From assembly GCF_009730915.1 (NCBI RefSeq), contig NC_052489.1:9928333-9992332 (forward strand): a stretch of DNA of 64,000 nucleotides. Direction: 5' to 3'. A program made the position numbers and the translations under genes. Positions 11,430 through 22,555 of this stretch are shown here, one piece after another. Source of the DNA: Dioscorea cayenensis subsp. rotundata. Its lineage: Eukaryota > Streptophyta > Magnoliopsida > Dioscoreales > Dioscoreaceae. The notes under the pieces were generated by a model. The model searched no databases and had not been told where the DNA came from. It was given only the letters and a program-made list of their open reading frames with translations. Each line of letters begins with the position of its first letter. Position 1 is the first letter of the stretch.

Positions 11430-12521
11430 ATGGGCTTCTCTGATTTTCTTTTCTTGTATTTGGTTCTCTGTTCCATGGCCATTACTTTGTTAGCACATGA
11501 AACTGATGATTACTTAGCATTACTTGAATTAAGAATGGAGTCATATCTGATCCTTCTGGAGCTCTTAATTCTTGGAATGGCACCATTTACTTGTGCAACT
11601 GGATTGGTGTCTCTTGTTCTCACAAGCACAAAGGCAGAGTCACCGCTATCAATCTCTTCATGCTGGGTCTGGGGACCTTCCTATCATCTTCCATAGCCAA
11701 TCTTAGCTTCCTCAACAGCATTGAGCTCTCTCATAATGAGTTCTTTGGGGAGGTTCCACTGGAGTTGGGCCTAAACCTCAGCTTCAATACACTTCATGGC
11801 AATGATGTCATGATCCCTGTGAACTTGGCCAACTGTTCTGAACTCAGAGTTTTTGACTTCTCTGGCAACCAGCTCACTGGTTTTATCCCTGTTGAGCTTG
11901 GAGAAAATCTTCATAAGCTTGAGCTGCTCATCCTCTATAATAAGCCTCACTGTAGTTATTCCATCATCCATTGGGAATCTTTCTTCTCTAGTTAAACTCC
12001 CTTTGAAAATGAATAATATACAACGAATCATCCCTGAAGAACTTGGGAGGCTGTCAAACTTGGCTCGTTTTTAGGTGGCTGGGAACTTGCCCCATGGGAC
12101 AAACCCTTCAGTTTTGTTAAACATTTCATCTATGAATTTTATAAGCGTTGCAGGCAATCAATTCCATGGCCGGTTGCCTTCAAGTTTAGGGAGTAAACTT
12201 TCTAAACTCACAAACTTTTACATTGATGGTAACATGTTTAGTGGAACCATCCCAGCTTCACTGTCTAATGCTACTCTTCTTGAGACAATTGACATTTCAA
12301 GCAACCAGTTTATTGGGACAATGGCTCCAATTTTTAGAGGATTGCATGGTCTTTTTCCTCTCAGTTTAGAATACAATCAATTTCAAGCCAATGACGCAAG
12401 GGATTGGAGCTTCATTGATTCCTTGGTGAATTTCAACAACTTACAGGAATTCTCTATTGCATTTAATGATCTATGAGGTATCTTACCTTCATCAATCACC
12501 AACTTCTCCATAGATCTAAGG
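11430..12521 (+). pseudogene. LRR receptor-like kinase (Xa21/EFR type), N-terminal part
   Basis: The start at 11430 gives a hydrophobic signal-peptide-like stretch (LFLYLVLCSMAITLLA) followed by ETDDYLALLEL, the usual LRR-N beginning of subfamily XII receptor kinases. A frameshift near 11530 moves reading to the frame at 11591, which holds the CNWIGV.C cap motif and leucine-rich repeats (LSGNQLTGFIP-like, SLSNATLLETIDIS). Further breaks occur near 11990 and at a TGA at 12474-12476. The gene is interrupted by the LINE beginning at 12522; the first copy of the target duplication is 12510-12521. In an intact relative the protein sits in the plasma membrane and senses extracellular ligands. This copy cannot make a full protein. 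Confidence 0.85.
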
Positions 12522-12671
12522 CATCCTAATTCATAGAAGGTATTCAACACTCTTGTAATCAGAGCCTCTACTGTTGTTTCTCCTTCATTCTTAATGGTCA
12601 ACTATGAATAACTTTCTTAGCATGCTCTGAGCTCTCTCTCTGTTTCCCTGCTTCCCCGTCTTCGCCCCCTC

Positions 12672-14195
12672 ATGGCAAGGGGGGACAAGTTCCCCCCTCC
12701 CCCCCACCCCCATGGATCGCAATCCTGGGCTCAAGTTGCATCCTCAACTATCCGTAGTTCTGACACTTCACCTTTTCATACCCCTCAAATCTTAGCCAAA
12801 CTCAAAGAAACCTTTTTTATTTTCATCAAACTTGATGGAGATACCATTTCCCAAGCTTGATTAAGGTTTCAAAATTCACTACATGGAAAATTCTTTGGTA
12901 AACCTCCCCCTTTAACCAAGTGTAGTCGAGTCTGATGATTAAATGGGCTGAGTTTGGAGAGGTTCTTATGTCAGATCTTCCTAATGGATTTCTTCTTATT
13001 TGATGTACCACTCAAGATGCAGTTCAGAGTCTCCTAATTGATGGACCTTGGTCCATTAATGGGATTATACCTCAACTCTCCCCCTGGCAACCATTCTTCG
13101 AGCCTTCGTTCGCCAAGTTAACTACAACTGCCATTTGGGTCCAACTTCACAACCTTCCAGTGGAATTTTGGTTCGATAATACCTTGAAAGTGTCACTGCT
13201 CATATTGGGCAACTTCTAATAGTGGATGATCTCATGTCCTTACTCACTAGATCAAAATTTGCCTGTGTTTGTATTAAAATTGATCTATCCTAACCTCTTA
13301 GTTATGGGTTTTGGGTTGGCGATGATCATCAGCGGGTCTTTGTTGTTGTGATGTATGAACGCCTACCAACGTTTTGTTACAGCTGCAGTTTGATCAGACA
13401 TGGATCCAACTCTTGCACTCATACAATGAGAACCGGGCATAACCAAGCTTCTCCACCCCTTCATGAGTCACAGAGGCTGTTTGTCAGTTCGTGTCAAGCC
13501 CCGGATGCACCACCACAGGAGGCTCTCTTGTAGTCTCCAGATCACCCCTTGGAGACAGATTTCGGCCCGTGGATTTTGGTCTCCCGCTAACGAGGTCGCG
13601 CTCAGGGACGCAAGCTAGTTCACATGCTAAGCACGCGAACTTTGATGTGGTAGCCGATGTGAGAGACGAATCTAACGGCTCTTATGCCGTTCCCATTTAA
13701 AGCACATGTGGTCGTACAAGGGGAACGGTTGAGGAGGTCATCGTGATTCCCTCACCGTCCTCCCCGACCCTTCTTTTTGTGACTTGACTTCTTTTAATAT
13801 TACCCCTAATCCTTCAATTCAAGTCCAAGACGATCCAGCTTCGAAGGCACCGTCTAACAGATGTGATAAAAAGCTTTGCTTTTTTGAAACCTATTGGAAC
13901 TCTAAATTAGCCGCCCTCCCTTAATTGACTGAGTCCCAAGAATAAAAATCTTGTTCATGCTTTATTGAGCTCTCCGCCCCTCGTCATTCGAACTTCTACA
14001 TTGTTTTCTTCCCCAATGGATTCTTCCAACCTTAGTAGCTCTCATATGATGGCTGTTGTTAGAGTCTCTATAGCCCTTAATGGAGACCCAATGGGTGACG
14101 GTTGCTACAGTAATGATAGCTTTTCTAAGGAGGATGACACTACTATATCGGATGATGAAGAACCTAATGATCTAATGACCCTTAATCAATGTTAG
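12672..14195 (+). pseudogene. LINE ORF1 (RNA-binding, CCHC zinc knuckle), decayed
   Basis: A Met at 12672 opens a proline-rich start (MARGDKFPPPPHPHGSQSW) followed by SSFTP-like and LKETFFIFIKLDGDTIS wording typical of plant L1 ORF1. Several stops follow. At about 13375-13416 there is an intact C-x2-C-x4-H-x4-C knuckle (CYSCSLIRHGSNSC), the nucleic-acid binding motif. The C-terminal part (13491-14195) is low in motif content and shifts frame. ORF1 protein would coat LINE RNA. This copy is not translatable as one product. Confidence 0.7.
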
Positions 14196-14379
14196 GAGGA
14201 AGTACGTTGTGAAGCTCTAGTTAGAAAGGGATCTCACACTGGGACTCCATCTCAGAAGAAAGGCATGCTCGAGATTGGGGGGCCTAGTTCCTAAACTCTC
14301 CCCAGTTTTCTCTCTTCTCTGTTTCACTCTTAGAGAGTTCCTTTTTTCTTTCTTCTATTTTACTTATGATTATGAGATC

Positions 14380-17300
14380 TATTAACATACTTTGTTAGAA
14401 CTGCAGGGGGATCTATTCTGGGGATACCTCAACTCGTCTTCTGAGACTCATCAAGAAGTATAATCCCATGGTTGTGTACCTCATTAAGACTAGAGTAGAT
14501 TCTGCTCGTTTGGAATGATTTTGTTCCAAATTTTCTAAATTTTGGGGCTGGGTTGCCCTTTTAGCTAAAGGTTTCTCAGGAGGTATCATTGTCCTTTGGA
14601 AAAGACCTATTGGTTAGCTTACTCCGCTAGTTGTTTCTCGAAGAGCTCTTCATCTTATTATTTCTCTTAATTCTAGCTCGGATTATATTATTTCTATTAT
14701 TTATAACTCTCATCGCCTTTGTGCCCAGCTTTTTTTATGGCAGGAACTGACTAGACTTGCTAATTGGAAACTCCCGTGGCTCATTCTTGGAGATTTTAAT
14801 TGCATCACTTCTCAGAATGACACCAGTGGAGGTTTGTTCGCCTATTACTCTAGTAAGGCTCATTTTTTCCCTTAATTTTATTGAAGATAATAACTTGTTT
14901 GATCTTCAAATCTCTGGTTTCAATTACACTTGGTGCAATAATCAATCCGGGTCTGCTCGCCAATGGGCTAGATTGGATTGTTGTTTGGTCAATAGTGTTT
15001 GGCAGGATAAGTATTATTCTTATTCTCTTAGGCTTTGTTTGGTTGGGGGAGGGAGGAGGGGTGAGGGGGTGTTGGGGGGTGTGGGTGTTGTTTGGTTGAG
15101 GGAGTGAAGGGGGGTGAGAGGGAGTGAGGAGGGGTGCCTCACCCCTCCTCACCCCTCATAATCCACTCCCCCAAATTGGGGTCTTTTGGGGGAGTGGATG
15201 TTTATTGTTTTTTTTAATTTTTTTAAATAATGCAAAATACCATTAATGCCCTTCACCTATATGTAGAATTCCTATTGTATCCTAGTGATTGTTTGTTTGG
15301 GGTTGTGAATATGTTTATCATGAGCATATTTTTTGTTAAATATGAAAAAAATAGGGTATGCTTTCCAAGTATGTTTTCACCATTTTTTTTTTAAGTTTAT
15401 GAAAAAATATGACAAAAATAGGGTATGTTTGAATGATCATTGGGTGTTCACATTTTAACCAATATTTGTCAATTATAATCAAGATGTTATGACTCCTCAT
15501 AATTTTTTTTTCGAATAAATATTTTTCCCTAATTATTGTGTGTGTTTTATAATGTTTATCATATATTATATATTGTGTTATTATTATTATTCTACAATTG
15601 ATTATTATATATATTATTACCTATTTTATTGTACAAGGGCAAAATAGTCAAATACACATTACACTCTTTCTCTCTCCTCCCCACTCCTCTTTTCAACTAA
15701 ACAAAAAAAAATAAACTACTCCTCCACACCCCTCCATGAACCAAACACAATATTTTCTCAAACCCTCCATACTCCTCCCCCCCTCACTCCCCCTCACCCC
15801 CTCCTCCCCTCCCCTCGAACCAAAGCAGGGGTTAAGCTCCTTCCCAGAATCTTTTCTGATCATACCCCTCTTTTGCTTGCCATTCATTTAATTTCTTTTA
15901 TTTCTCGAAAGATTTTTCATTTTGAAACTTACTGGTTAGATTACATTGGTTGTATTAATGATATAAAAGAGGCTTGCAACTTTTCTCCTCATGGTAATCC
16001 CATGCATTCTTTATCGCATTTATTTGCTTATACTTGATTTAAGGTTATATCTTAGAGATGTACAGGTTTATATTTTCTTGATACAACCATTCAAAATACT
16101 GAAGCTAAAATTTCTTCTCTGGAATGTGCTGATTCCTGCTTTTGATGCTTCTATCATACTCATGGATCTTTATACTAAGTTTGCCAACTTTCAGAATTAA
16201 AATACTTCAAGATGGGTGCACATCTTAATTGGCTGCTAAATGGGGATCAGAACACAACTTTCTTTCATAATATGGTTCATATTCGAACTCATTCTAATTC
16301 TATTACTCATATTTCTGATTTAAATGGCTATTCTGATCGCACTGACATCGAACATGCTTTCATATATTTTTATACTAATCTTTGGCCTGAGCCTTTAGAC
16401 AGAAATCCTATAGAAATTTCCATTGTTCGATAACATGTGTTTTAAGATTGTGTCTAAAATCCTTGCCAACCAGTTCTCCATTGTTCTCACTAAGCTCATT
16501 GGTCGAGAACAGTCAGGGCTTCTTGTGGGTTGTTGCCCCTTCGATAACATTAATGCTTCGCAAGAAGCTGTGTATTCAATTGAGCGTGAAACCAATGACC
16601 CCTCTAGAATGATAATTAAAATTGATATTGAAAAAGCTTATAACACATTTAGTTGGAGTGTAATTCTTGTCACCCTAGCTAAAATGAATTTCCCTAGCAA
16701 TTGGATTTCTTGGATTAAAACTTGTTTGACTTCTACTTCCTTCTCCTTCCTGATCAATGGTCATCCCACTCGCTGGATTTCTTCTTCTAAGGGCCTTCGC
16801 CAAGGTGATCCTATTTTCTCTTATCTTTTTATCCTTGTCTCACAAATTTTGACCTCCATGCTTAATTCATCCCTCAACATTGGTCAAATTATGGGATTCA
16901 ATAACAATGCCAATTCTAACTTCAATCATCTCATATATGATGATGACCTTGTTCTCATCATTCGGGCTTCTCGTCTTGCTGAACGAAACATCAATCATTG
17001 CTTGGATATTTATGGTCAATTAATTAGTCAATATTTAAATGTTTCAAAATCAACTGTTTACTTCCCTTCTTGGTTTAATAAGAGGGCCTAAACAAGTATT
17101 TGTTCTATCTTAAAGATCAATTCTGCTTCTTTCCCTCTTAAGTACCTTGATATATTAATTTCCCCTAAGAATCTTGTCGTTTCTGTTTTTAGTAATATGA
17201 TTGACAGGATCAGTCGAACCTGTGCCCGTTGGAAACATTCCAAGCTGTCCATGGCTACGAAAACTACTTTGATCAATGCCTCTCTTCTTTCTATTCTGAA

Positions 17301-18930
17301 TAATTATCTTTGGGTATATCCTATCCCTGATTTAGTTCTTTCTGAAATCAATAAAATTGTTAGGGATTTTCTTTGGCATAAGGGTGGTAATGGAAAGGAC
17401 ATCCACATTGTTGGTTGTAATTGTATCACTGAAGATAAACATGAGGGGGGGTCTGGCGGTCAGAAATCTGTCAATTGCTAAGCACTCTCTTTTTGCAAAG
17501 CATGTTTTCAATTATTTGAATCATGAAAATGTCTTTTGGGTTGATATTTTGCTATCAAAGTATGGTAGTATTAATTTCTAGTGTAATTATGCTCCTTCTA
17601 ATTGTTTTGCTTTCTTTAGAGGTTTATGTACTACTGTGAATGTTTTAAACTTTTTTGTTGGATTAAGTCTACTAATCCCAAACATATTTCCTTGATCTAC
17701 GACCCTTGGTGCTTTGAAGTTCCTCTGGCTTTTAAACCAACTTTTCTTAATATTGATTTTGATCCTGTTAAAATGATTATTTCTGATTTCATTACGGATA
17801 ATACTTGGGACCATCAAAAACTGGTTTTTTTATTTGGCAACAGCTACATTGATATCATTGGTAGACTGGGAACAATAGATCCTAGTGGCCCCTGTCATTA
17901 GGTCTGGCTTCCCATGTTTCAAACTCCTAAAGTTGCTTTAACTATTTATCATTTTCTAAATAGCAGGAATTCAGTCTCTATTCCTTGGTTAGGTTGGAGG
18001 AAATTGTGGAACATCAATACTGCTCTGCGTGTTAAGCACTTTCTCTAGTTGATGTTTCGTGGCCGTTTGCCAACTAGTGATCTTCTATTTGCTTTCAATT
18101 TGGGCCCTAGGAACATGTGTGCTCTCTGTGGCAATCAGCTTGAGACTTCTGAGCGTCTATTTTATTTATATAGTAAGGCCCAAATCATCTAGAAGCAAAT
18201 TGACTCCATGCTGGGCAATCATATCTCATTCTCACATGGCTTTACTGATAAAAATTAGGTCATTTGTCCCAATATTCCAACCTTCTCTATGTCTGTCATT
18301 ACAGCTATTTCCTGGCGCATATGGAAAGCCTGATGCAATGTTATATTCCGTGCTATTAATCTAAACCTACATGTGATTTCTCTCAGAGTATTCAATTTCG
18401 CCAAAGATACTTATCAATCATGCTCAATCCTTGTTTGAAAGAAACTTCTTTTGAATAACTTTACAACTAATGATGGGTTGTTCCTTTTCTCAGCTGCAAA
18501 TTGGAATGAAGATTCAAAGGTGAGTTTTGCTGTTTTTTTTATTACAAATTCTAATTATATTACCTCTCTTGTAGGTTGCTGCCTTTGGAAGAAACTTCAA
18601 AACTTAGTGCTGAAAGTCAGGCTCTCATCTTTGCTCTCAAACTCATTGTGAATCAATGTCTCAACGTTCAACATGTTTTCACTTCTTGTTCTGAGCTCAA
18701 AGATCTGTTATCTAATGCTGATTCTCCAAATGACTGGCATCACTAGCGATGGATCAACACTATCACATTTGCGTGCTGCTGCTCATTGGCCTCAAATTCA
18801 TGTCATTCCTCAGGACTAGTTGGCTCCTGCCCCCAGTTTAGCTTCTCATGCTTCCAACCTTCACTCCATAACTCTGTTTCATAATGGCAAGGATCTCCCT
18901 CATTGGATCATGCGTCGCTTTACCTAAGCT
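14380..18930 (+). pseudogene. LINE ORF2 (endonuclease, reverse transcriptase, RNase H-like), decayed
   Basis: Order along the strand: an AP-endonuclease-like region from about 14390 (NCRG start, then ILGDFNCI-like wording near 14780, with NYTWCNNQ and ARLDCCLVN near 14920-14990) and SDHTPLL near 15855 after the MITE. Reverse transcriptase occupies 16423-17091 (GREQSGLLVGC, IDIEKAYNTFSW, LRQGDPIFSYLF and the catalytic box IYDDDLVLI, where YADD is usual). A C-terminal zinc-finger/RNase H-like region runs to about 18900. About 100 codons appear to be missing where 16433 joins the RT frame. Stops occur throughout (for example 18048, 18199). The frame across the MITE insertion is restored exactly if the MITE and one TTA are left out. 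Confidence 0.75.
15031..15831. mobile_element. Tourist-like MITE (TTA duplication) inside LINE ORF2
   Basis: TTA lies at 15028-15030 and 15832-15834. The left end GGCTTTGTTTGGTT and the inverted right end CCCCTGCTTTGGTT resemble Tourist/PIF ends. Removing 15031-15831 plus one TTA restores the LINE reading frame (..YYSYSL then KLLPRIFSDH). Subterminal parts are G-rich on the left and C-rich on the right and can pair. Internal perfect hairpins lie at 15124-15152 and 15163-15197. There is no coding capacity; the 100-116 aa frames over it are composition artefacts. Confidence 0.85.
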
Positions 18931-19093
18931 AGCTTTATTTTCTAGTTCAAATTTACTTGTTGTGTATTTTAGTAGAAGCTTCCTCTTCTATTCCTTGTTT
19001 TATTCTTTTGGTTGTTTGTCCTTCGTTTGTTGTATCTTTCTATTTTTTTTTTTAATATATTAGCCGTTGGGTTCCTTTTTTTTTAAAAAAAAA

Positions 19094-20004
19094 ATAGATC
19101 TAAGGTGCTTATTAATGGACAGTAACCAGTTCTCAGGGATCATTCCTCGTGGGATTTAAAATTTAATCAATTTGAATGAAGTGGCTTTAAGCACTAATTA
19201 TCTCACTGCCCCAATTCCAGAGCACATTGGTAAGATCGCCATGTTACAAGTTTTTGAGTTTTGAAGACAACTAGCTTACAGGTTACGTTCCATCCAGTAT
19301 TTGTAATCTATCTCTGTTGTCAGATATCAACTTATCTCGGAATAGATTTAAAGGCAATATACCTTCTACTATGAAAACTCTAAGGTAACTAACAACGTTG
19401 TATCTCTTTAACAATAGCTTCAGCAGGTGGATACTAAGAGAAGTCCTAAGCCAACTCCTTACTTTCCATGCTCTTAGTTTAGCCAACAACTCTTTTAATG
19501 GAACTCTTCCTTCAAAAATAGGAAGCTTGATAAATCTTCGACATTTGCTATTGAATGGAAATAGATTTACAGGTGAAATTCCTAGGACCATCGGTGGATG
19601 TACAGTCTTAGAAGTTCTCAATTTGCAAGGTAATCTATTTACTGCATCCATTCCTCCATCTTTAGGCAAGCTAAAAGGTCTATAGAATTTAAACCTTCCA
19701 TACAATAGCTTGTCCAAAGGCATTCCTTCATCTTTTAGCAACTTGACACTCCTCGAAACATTTGGTCTATCAAACAATAACTTATTAGGGACTGCCGCAA
19801 AGTTCCCTCAGGATTTCAAGTTTCTCTCTGTTTTGGACCTTTCTTACAAGCACTTCCACGGTGAACTCCCTGCAATAGGGGTGTTTGCAAATTCGTCTTT
19901 AATAATCTCAATTTTTGGAAATGGTGAGTCTTGTGGGGGTGTCCCATAACTTCACTTAAATGTTTGCCCTAAATTCCGTAATAGAACAAGTAGAGGATCT
20001 CTAA
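19094..20004 (+). pseudogene. LRR receptor-like kinase, LRR part after the LINE
   Basis: LRRs resume straight after the LINE tail (MDSNQFSGIIPRGI near 19115) and continue in the frames 19398-19685 and 19710-19949, with LSLANNSFNGTLP, LLLNGNRFTGEIP, LNLQGNLFTASIP and LDLSYKHFHGELP. The conserved end GVFANSS..SIFGN.E.CGGVP marks the C-terminal LRR cap of Xa21/EFR-type kinases. Stops and frameshifts lie at about 19158, 19262, 19386 and 19683. The piece stops at the MITE beginning at 20005. Confidence 0.85.
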
Positions 20005-20514
20005 GGCCATTTTCAATCCATGACCCAAATCTCAAATTTGACCGCAAATTTAGAGTTTGGAATGGGATGACCCTAAATTTGGAGTTACACTATTGTAACT
20101 CCATATTTGGGGTCCCACATGAATATTAGTTTTTTAATCAATTTTTTTTAATTATTATTATTATTGTAATTAAAATTATAAAGTTAATATTTCGTTAATG
20201 TAATTATAAGTAGTAATAAATATTTGTATTTTTTATTTTTAATCAATTATGGTTGTAAATTTTTTTATTTATTTTTATTGATAAATTATTAAATTGTAAT
20301 AAATATTTAATTAAATTATTGTTAAAGATGATTAATTTCAATTATTTTTTTATTGAATAGTAATAATAATATAAAATAAGATGTAGAAGAAATATTTTGC
20401 GAAAATGCTTTTTTGGAGTAAAATTTGGGGTTTGTAGTTGGAGTATAATTTACTCTAACAGAAACAAATTTAAAATTTGAGATAAAAATTTGGGGTTGTG
20501 AATTGGAGATGGCC
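20005..20514. mobile_element. Tourist-like MITE (TAA duplication) in the LRR kinase gene
   Basis: TAA lies at 20002-20004 and 20515-20517. Terminal inverted repeats are GGCCATTTTCAATCC on the left and, inverted, GGCCATCTCCAATTC on the right. A second inverted pair inside the ends ('aaatttggggt'-type wording) extends the repeat. The interior is AT-rich and non-coding. The receptor sequence continues across it (juxtamembrane RTSRGSL, then MLKIVIPIVYC). Confidence 0.8.
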
Positions 20515-20786
20515 TAATGCTCAAGATTGTGATCCCAATAGTCTACTGTGCCTTCTGTTGCTCTTACTATTGGTTTTCTTTTTCCAGCAATGAGAAGCAA
20601 AAATGAAGACAAAGATTATATCATCCTTATCTGTTCCATATGAAGAGTTTCTGAGACTTTCATACCTTGATTTGATCAGAGCAATAGATGGTTTCTCTTC
20701 CAGTAATCTCATTAGTAAGGGAAAGCATGGTTCTGTCTACAAAGGAGCTCTTGATGGCATCAACAACACCATAATGACAAATTTAG
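20515..20786 (+). pseudogene. LRR receptor-like kinase, transmembrane segment and start of kinase
   Basis: The translation begins with a transmembrane-like segment (LKIVIPIVYCAFCCSYYWF, interrupted by a frameshift near 20590). It then reads YEEFLRLSYLDLIRAIDGFS and the kinase glycine-rich loop ISKGKHGSVYKGAL (the usual form is IG.G.FGSVYKG, so the first glycine is changed to Ser/Lys). Sequence homologous to the kinase stops at about 20780, exactly where the gypsy PBS-like sequence begins. No catalytic loop or DFG is present anywhere in the window, so more than 250 kinase residues are missing. Confidence 0.8.
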
Positions 20787-20798
20787 TGGTATTAGAGC
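20787..20798 (+). other. Primer-binding site, tRNA-iMet type (one change)
   Basis: TGGTATTAGAGC differs by one base (C to T) from TGGTATCAGAGC, the complement of the 3' end of plant initiator-Met tRNA used by Tekay/Del chromoviruses. It is preceded by ACAAATTTAG, as expected right after an LTR ending in TGACA, although that LTR is not there. Confidence 0.7.
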
Positions 20799-20937
20799 GT
20801 TCTCAGTTAATCTTGATCCTAGTATTCCTGACCTTCTGATTTTGACAGCTAGGGTGACTTTTATGTTAACTATACATTCTTGGAAATTAGTTAAACTTTT
20901 AGAGTTTTGTCTGATTTTGATTGGGTTACCTTCCAAA

Positions 20938-22555
20938 ATGGCACCCTGTAGAGCTGCCAGTAGGAGTATTGGAAAGTTGTTTGGGCGGGCATCGACTTCT
21001 GTGGATGCCTCCACTAAAGGAGGGGCCGAAAGGGTGGATAGAGATGAAGCTATGTTGGAGCTGGTTCGAGAAGTGGTAGGGATGGTGCGTGACCAGAGAA
21101 AGCAACAAGCAGCAGCACCACCCCCACCGCCGCCGCCTCCTCCTGCTCTGCCTACTCCCAAGAGCCTAAGGAGAAGACTATTATGGAATTTAAAAGATCT
21201 GGTCCGCTATTGTTTGAGGGCACTGTCAATCCTGACGAAGTGGAAGTTTGGGTAGAAGAGATGGAGAAGGCTTTTGCAGTTATGAAGTGCATTGAAGAAA
21301 AAAAGCTCAGGTTCGGAGTGTACATGCTCAAGGGCCCAGTCAACCACTAGCACAGAGGAGAACTTCGCATTCATTAGGGACAGGAGTTCAAATCTTGGAA
21401 GTAACTGATGGAAGCTTTTTTTTGTAAATACTTCACTAGAGACAAGAGTGTGCAGTTTGAGAGGAAGTTCATTTACTTAACTCAGGGAAGTATGACTGTT
21501 GATGAGTATGAGATGGAGTTTGACAGGATTTTTAGGTATGCTCCTAAGGTTGTTGATGATGATCAGAGCAGGGCCCAGCACTTTGAGGGAGGCTTACAGG
21601 CACATATCCGGAGGGGTTTAGCCGCTTTACACCTGACCAGTTATGCAGAAGAGGTAGGGCGTGCTAAGTCATTGGATACTATTTGGGGTGACACTAGGGC
21701 TCAAAGCAGTAGATTTTAGAAAAAGAGAGATAGGAGTTTTGACAACCAGGGAAATTATAAGTCTAGGAATGGAGGAAGGTCTAGGTCTGATACAGGTTAG
21801 AGTAAGTCTCAAACAGTAGGTGAGCTACTAGCTCAGAGATCTCGAGGATTGCCATTTACTTATTCTCGTTCTGGCCAGAAGAAATGCTCTACTTGTGGAG
21901 GTGCATATGACCCTAAGGATTGCAGACGTACGATAGGGCCATGTTACAGGTGTGGTAGTCTGGAGCAACATAGTGTCCACATATGCAGTCTTCTAGAGCA
22001 CAGAGATCATCCACTGTTTAAAATTCTAGACATATACCTGCACCTAAATCTCAGGGTTCTGTGGGTCAGCTTACAGGGAAGGAGGTGGTCATTGAGCAAC
22101 CATCATCCTCAACTCAGCAAAAGGCAGGAAGGCCGAAGACACAAGGATATGTTTATGCATTGACTCAAGAGGATGCACATGCCTCAAATGAAGTGGTGTC
22201 AGGTATATTATCAATTTATTTAGCATATGCCTGTGTCTTATTTGATTCTGGAGCTACGCATTCATTTATCTTGTATGCTTTTATTCGGAAGCATATTTTG
22301 CCTATTACTACTTTTGAGTATGATTTGTGTGTTGCCATCCCTTTGGGAGTTGATGTTGTTCTTAGTAGAGCCTGTGAGAACTGTCCCATTATTTTTGCTG
22401 GTCATGAGTTGCTAGCTCGCCTTCATATTATGAGTATGATTGACTATGATATTATTTTGGGAATGGATTTTTTGTCTAAATTCTATGCCATATTCGATTG
22501 TTATGAAAAAAGGGTAGTGTTTAAAATCCCTGGTGAAGCAGAGTTCACCTTTTAG
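20938..22555 (+). pseudogene. Chromovirus gag and protease, decayed
   Basis: An ATG at 20938 opens a gag with a proline tract. A frameshift near 21170 leads to the capsid region (LTQGSMTVDEYEMEFDRI near 21478), which matches Tekay/Del gag wording. A zinc-knuckle region (CSTCGGAYDPKDC and CYRCGSLEQH) lies at 21890-21970. The aspartic protease active site VLFDSGATHSF is at about 22237, and LGMDFL follows at 22459. Stops at 21347, 21717 and 21798 and several frame changes break the protein. It would form the particle and process the polyprotein. Confidence 0.8.

Larger units (their letters stand above)
12522..19093 (+). mobile_element. L1-type LINE inserted in the LRR gene
   Basis: The LINE is flanked by the perfect 12-bp direct repeat ATAGATCTAAGG at 12510-12521 and 19094-19105, and it ends in an A-run just before 19094. 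It spans 6572 bp, or 5771 bp without the MITE inside it. It holds a gag-like ORF1 with a CCHC knuckle and an ORF2 with endonuclease, reverse transcriptase and RNase H-like regions, all broken by stops and frameshifts. The insertion lies between LRR codons, so it splits the receptor gene. Confidence 0.9.

Noticed and set aside
14850..15152. 100-codon proline-rich minus frame and 116-codon plus frame
   Set aside because: They cross the boundary between LINE ORF2 and the G-rich end of the MITE; composition artefacts.
19283..19777. 164-codon minus frame
   Set aside because: Antisense of the LRR coding region; leucine-rich periodicity belongs to the plus strand.
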